From assembly GCF_051860665.1 (NCBI RefSeq), contig NZ_JBHYDM010000009.1, forward strand, positions 124,001-188,000: a stretch of 64,000 nt of DNA. The letters are read 5' to 3'. Under the pieces are notes generated by a model. That model saw only the letters and a program-made list of their open reading frames with translations, made no database searches and was not told where the DNA came from. Position 1 is the stretch's first letter, and every line of letters begins with the position of its first letter. This DNA comes from Falsiroseomonas sp051860665. Its GTDB lineage: Bacteria > Pseudomonadota > Alphaproteobacteria > Acetobacterales > Acetobacteraceae. The position numbers were made by a program, and so were the translations under genes. Of the stretch, positions 59,843-64,000 are shown one piece after another.

Positions 59843-62161
59843 ATGCGTTTCCTCCTCGACCTGTCGATCGGCCGCAAGCTTGCGGCCTCGGCAGTGCTGG
59901 CCTTGCTGTTGCTGCTCGGACTCGTCGTGGTGATCTGGCAGGAGACCAGCGGCATCCTGGCCGAGCAGCAGGTCTCGGCCGCCGTGCAGACCTCCATGGA
60001 CCGCATGGAAGACGGCGCCGACCAGCTGCGGGAGGTGGCGATGCTGGAACGCGACCTTCTGCTGACGCATGACGAGGCCGGCCAGGCCCCCGCCTGGGCC
60101 GCGATCGAGACCGCGATCCGGGAGGGCGTGGCCGGTGTCCGCGCCGCGATGAGTGGGCTGGATGACGCTGGCATGGTGGCCGCCGCGGACCGGCTGGCCC
60201 AGGCGGCGGAGGTCTATCGCGCGGCGCTGCAGCGGGTGGCGCAGCAGCGCATGGTGATCATCCAGGCGCGCGAGAAGGAATTGTTCCCGCTTTCGGCCGA
60301 TTACGACAGCCTCTTCGAGGCAGTCTCCGCCAGCTTCGGCTTCGACCTGCCGGCGGACCAGCAGGATGATGCGCGGCACCGGCTGCTGACCGTGCATGGC
60401 GCGGTGAACGATGTGCGGATCGGCGTGCAGCGCCTGCTGGCCACGGGCGACGAGGCACAGGTGCGGCGGGTGCGCCGCGGCATCGCCCAGGCCCGTGTGC
60501 ATAGCCGCGGCCTGCTCTCGCTGGAGGCGCCGGGCCGGCTGCGGGAGGATGTGAACCGCCTGGCGGAACGCGCCCAGGGCATCGGCGCCGCGGCGGCCCG
60601 AATCCTCGATGCCGGGGAGGAGGTGAGCAAGGCGCGGCGCGAGCTGGTGGCGCCCGCGCGCGAGGCGATGCAGCAGGCGGTGGAGGCCCTGGCCGAGGCC
60701 GGGCAGGCCGTCGCCAATGCGCATCGCGAACAGGTGATGCAGCGCGCCGATGTGGTGCGCAGCGGCGCGCTGTGGTCCGGCGGCGCCATCGGCCTGGTGC
60801 TGCTGCTGTCCTCGCTGGCCATGGCCCGTGGCATCGGCGCGCCGATGCGCCGGCTCTCCGCCGTCATGGCGCGTATCGCCAGCGGCGATGCCGCCGTGGC
60901 GGTGCCCGATCGCGGCCGCCGCGACGAGATCGGCCAGATGGCGGAGGCGCTGGAAGGGCTGCGCGCCACCGTCAACCGCGCCTTCTCCCAGGGCCAGATG
61001 ATCGAGCAGCTGCCCTCGGCGGTGATGAGCGCCGATCCGCGCGACGGCTTCCGCATGACCTATATGAACGCCGAGGCCCAGCGCCTGATGGGCAGCCTGC
61101 GCCAGGTGCTGCCCTGCGGGCCGGAGGCGATGATCGGCCAGAGCATCGACCTGTTCCACAAGCACCCCGAGAAGCAGCTGGCCCTGCTGGCCGACCCGTC
61201 GCGCCTGCCGCATAGCGCGCGGATCACGCTGGGGAATGAGGTGCTGGAGCTGCGCATCTCCGCCATCCGCGACGCCGCCGGCGCCTATAGCGCGGCGATG
61301 CTGACCTGGAGCCTGGTGACCGAACAGGTGCGCCTGGCCGATACCTTCGAGAATGAGGTCGGCGCCGTGGTCACCGCCGTGGCGCAATCGGCGGAGCGGC
61401 TGCAGCGATCGGCCATCGCGCTCTCCGGCACCGCCGCGACATCCGGCGAGGAAGCGGCGGCGGTGGCAGCGGCCGGCAGCCGGGCGCAGGGCGATGTGCA
61501 GGCGGTGGCCGCCGCGGCCGAGCAGATGGCCAGCTCCGTCACCGAAATCTCCCGCCAGGTGGGCGAGGCCGCCCAGGTGGCCGGCCGTGCGGTGGAGGAG
61601 GCGCGCGCCACGGATGCCACCGTGCAGGGCCTGTCCGAGGCCGCAACGCGCATCGGTGATGTGGTCCGGCTGATCGGCGATATCGCCGGGCAGACCAATC
61701 TGCTGGCGCTGAACGCCACCATCGAGGCCGCCCGCGCCGGCGAGGCCGGCAAGGGCTTTGCCGTGGTCGCCAGCGAGGTGAAGTCCCTGGCCGGGCAGAC
61801 CGCCAAGGCCACCGAGGAGATCGCGGCCCAGATCAGCCAGATGCAGACGGCCACCACCCAGGCGGTGACCGCCATCCGCGGCATCGGCAGCACGGTGGAG
61901 CGCACCAGCGAGATCGCCACCGCGATCGCCGCCGCGGTGGAACAGCAGGGCGCCGCGACGCAGGAGATCGCCCGCAGCGCCGGCCAGGTGGCAGAGGCGA
62001 CGCAGACGGTCGCACGGCGGATCGAGGGGGTGCGCGGCGCGGCCGAGGCCACCGGGACGGCCGCCACCGCCATGCGCGATGACAGCGGCACCCTGGCCGA
62101 CCAGGCGACCCAGCTGCGGCAGAAGACCGACAGCTTCCTGCGGGCCGTGCGGGCCATGTGA
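59843..62161 (+). CDS. Methyl-accepting chemotaxis protein
   Basis: The 772-residue receptor has a first membrane helix (residues 14-32), a helical periplasmic-type domain, a second helix (about 308-330), a HAMP region (IGAPMRRLSAVMARIASGDAAVAVP), a PAS-like segment (about 385-475) and the signalling hairpin with IAGQTNLLALNATIEAARAGEAGKGFAVVASEVKSLA at its tip. It relays signals to CheA/CheW, which are not in the window. Monocistronic. Confidence 0.95.
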   Translation: MRFLLDLSIGRKLAASAVLALLLLLGLVVVIWQETSGILAEQQVSAAVQTSMDRMEDGADQLREVAMLERDLLLTHDEAGQAPAWAAIETAIREGVAGVRAAMSGLDDAGMVAAADRLAQAAEVYRAALQRVAQQRMVIIQAREKELFPLSADYDSLFEAVSASFGFDLPADQQDDARHRLLTVHGAVNDVRIGVQRLLATGDEAQVRRVRRGIAQARVHSRGLLSLEAPGRLREDVNRLAERAQGIGAAAARILDAGEEVSKARRELVAPAREAMQQAVEALAEAGQAVANAHREQVMQRADVVRSGALWSGGAIGLVLLLSSLAMARGIGAPMRRLSAVMARIASGDAAVAVPDRGRRDEIGQMAEALEGLRATVNRAFSQGQMIEQLPSAVMSADPRDGFRMTYMNAEAQRLMGSLRQVLPCGPEAMIGQSIDLFHKHPEKQLALLADPSRLPHSARITLGNEVLELRISAIRDAAGAYSAAMLTWSLVTEQVRLADTFENEVGAVVTAVAQSAERLQRSAIALSGTAATSGEEAAAVAAAGSRAQGDVQAVAAAAEQMASSVTEISRQVGEAAQVAGRAVEEARATDATVQGLSEAATRIGDVVRLIGDIAGQTNLLALNATIEAARAGEAGKGFAVVASEVKSLAGQTAKATEEIAAQISQMQTATTQAVTAIRGIGSTVERTSEIATAIAAAVEQQGAATQEIARSAGQVAEATQTVARRIEGVRGAAEATGTAATAMRDDSGTLADQATQLRQKTDSFLRAVRAM

Positions 62162-62236
62162 GCTTGCCCCCCGAGCTTGCTCCCCTGGGGAGGAAGCGCC
62201 TAAGCCCGCTCCTGGCAGACGAGGCAGGAGCGGCAG

Positions 62237-63259
<1,023 letters not shown>

Positions 63260-63373
63260 TCGCCTGGGAATGCCTATCGCCGTCATCGGCTCCGGCACGG
63301 TGACGGGCCTTGGCTGTCCTGCCTATGCTGCCCGGGCCGCCAGATGACGCGGCTTCACGGGGACACTGAACTG

Positions 63374-63826
63374 ATGCGCTCGTTCTTCCGCGGCCTGGCC
63401 CTGGTGGCTGTCGCATGTCTCCCGATCGGTCTTGGGGCTGGCCCTGCCTGGGGCCAGACGATCAACACCAGCTTCGGCTTCCAGCTCTACAACCGCTCCG
63501 GCGCCCCGGCGACCATCACCCTGGAGAACCAGGGCCAGACCGCGACCGCCGCCGCCGGAGGGACGGGCAGGGTGAGCAGCCTTCCCTTCGTGTCCTATGC
63601 CAATGCCTCCACGGCCTATTACCGCATCGTCATCCGGTCCGAAGGGCAGGTCGTCTACAACGGGGTCCATGAGGTGACCTACAACTACCGGAAGACGGGC
63701 TTCGCGCCGGCGCTCGAGCAGCTGTTCTGCCTCCAGGCCAATGCGTCGCGGGTCGCCGGAAGGATCGAGGGTCCCCGCATCACCCAGCAGGGGAACAGCT
63801 GCCTCTACGAGTTCACCCTGCGCTGA
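63374..63826 (+). CDS. Secreted hypothetical protein
   Basis: ATG 63374 gives 150 residues with a signal peptide (MRSFFRGLALVAVACLPIGLGAG, cut near AWGQ). The open frame begins 30 bases earlier but would put the signal inside. The mature part is beta-rich with two cysteines (LFCLQ and NSCLYEFTLR) and an INTSFGFQLYNRSGAPATITLENQG start. No family recognised. Confidence 0.6.
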   Translation: MRSFFRGLALVAVACLPIGLGAGPAWGQTINTSFGFQLYNRSGAPATITLENQGQTATAAAGGTGRVSSLPFVSYANASTAYYRIVIRSEGQVVYNGVHEVTYNYRKTGFAPALEQLFCLQANASRVAGRIEGPRITQQGNSCLYEFTLR

Positions 63827-63855
63827 TCTGGTCGCGGGCCTCGTTAACCTCGCTT

Positions 63856-63999
63856 TCAGAACAGCAGCCGCAACATCGTGGCCAGCGCCGCCCCGGCGGT
63901 GAGCAGCTTGTGCACGAGGTCCAGCACCTTCTGCCGGTTCGGTCCGGCGGAGGGTTCAGGGCGGGTAGCGCGGCGGGCGAAGCGCGGCAACCTGGCTTC
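63856..63999 (-). CDS. Hypothetical protein, C-terminal part only
   Basis: A minus-strand frame open from the window edge ends in TGA at 63856-63858. The visible 47 residues end in KVLDLVHKLLTAGAALATMLRLLF, a helix that may lie in or near a membrane. Cannot be judged without the rest. Confidence 0.3.
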   Translation of the reverse strand, partial: EARLPRFARRATRPEPSAGPNRQKVLDLVHKLLTAGAALATMLRLLF

Positions 64000-64000
64000 G

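Overview
The window is about 64 kb of very GC-rich DNA with dense, mostly ATG-started genes. Gene content (HisA/HisF/HisE, an AapJQMP amino-acid importer, Bug and TAXI solute receptors, DUF1489, DUF2272, a GTTC-N7-GTTC LexA-type site) points to an alphaproteobacterium, most likely an Acetobacteraceae member close to Roseomonas. That placement is inferred from content and composition, not from a search.

Layout. 1-5.6 kb: histidine biosynthesis genes (end of hisA, hisF, hisE) interrupted by a GH8 cellulase-like gene and a solute-binding protein, then a HIT protein and a SirB1-like protein. 5.7-9.9 kb: two minus-strand surface or secreted proteins, one of 1250 aa built from nine Calx-beta repeats. 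10.0-12.8 kb: a DNA-repair pair (radical SAM protein plus UdgX-type uracil-DNA glycosylase) behind a promoter overlapped by a LexA-like box. 12.9-23.8 kb: housekeeping and unknown genes (hydratase-family enzyme, LolA, PNPase, nitronate monooxygenase-like protein, DUF2272 lipoprotein, old-yellow-enzyme homologue). 23.9-31.6 kb: catabolic genes (Bug receptor, enolase-superfamily enzyme, LysR regulator, RraA-like protein), an atypical AT-richer membrane protein, a GH13 alpha-glucosidase and an ornithine cyclodeaminase homologue. 31.8-41.2 kb: aapJQMP, a Kup potassium transporter and katG.

41.3-56.0 kb is an integrative element in a tRNA-Ala(GGC) gene. Identical 53-bp repeats bound it: a truncated tRNA end at 41313 and the intact tRNA at 55947. 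It carries a tyrosine integrase, several unknown genes, an AlpA-like regulator, a Toprim protein, a DUF927 helicase-like ATPase, an iteron array that looks like a replication origin, an AAA+ ATPase/subtilisin-protease pair resembling the IetAS anti-phage module, a serine resolvase and one further unknown gene. No capsid, terminase or conjugation genes are seen, so it resembles a phage-satellite or small integrative replicon with a defence cargo. The ATPase/protease promoter lies inside an array of seven CGCAT-type pentamers spaced 19-21 bp apart, the most unusual non-coding structure in the window.

56.2-64.0 kb returns to chromosomal genes: a 3-oxoacid CoA-transferase pair, DUF1489, a TAXI receptor, a chemotaxis receptor, aspartate-semialdehyde dehydrogenase and small secreted proteins.
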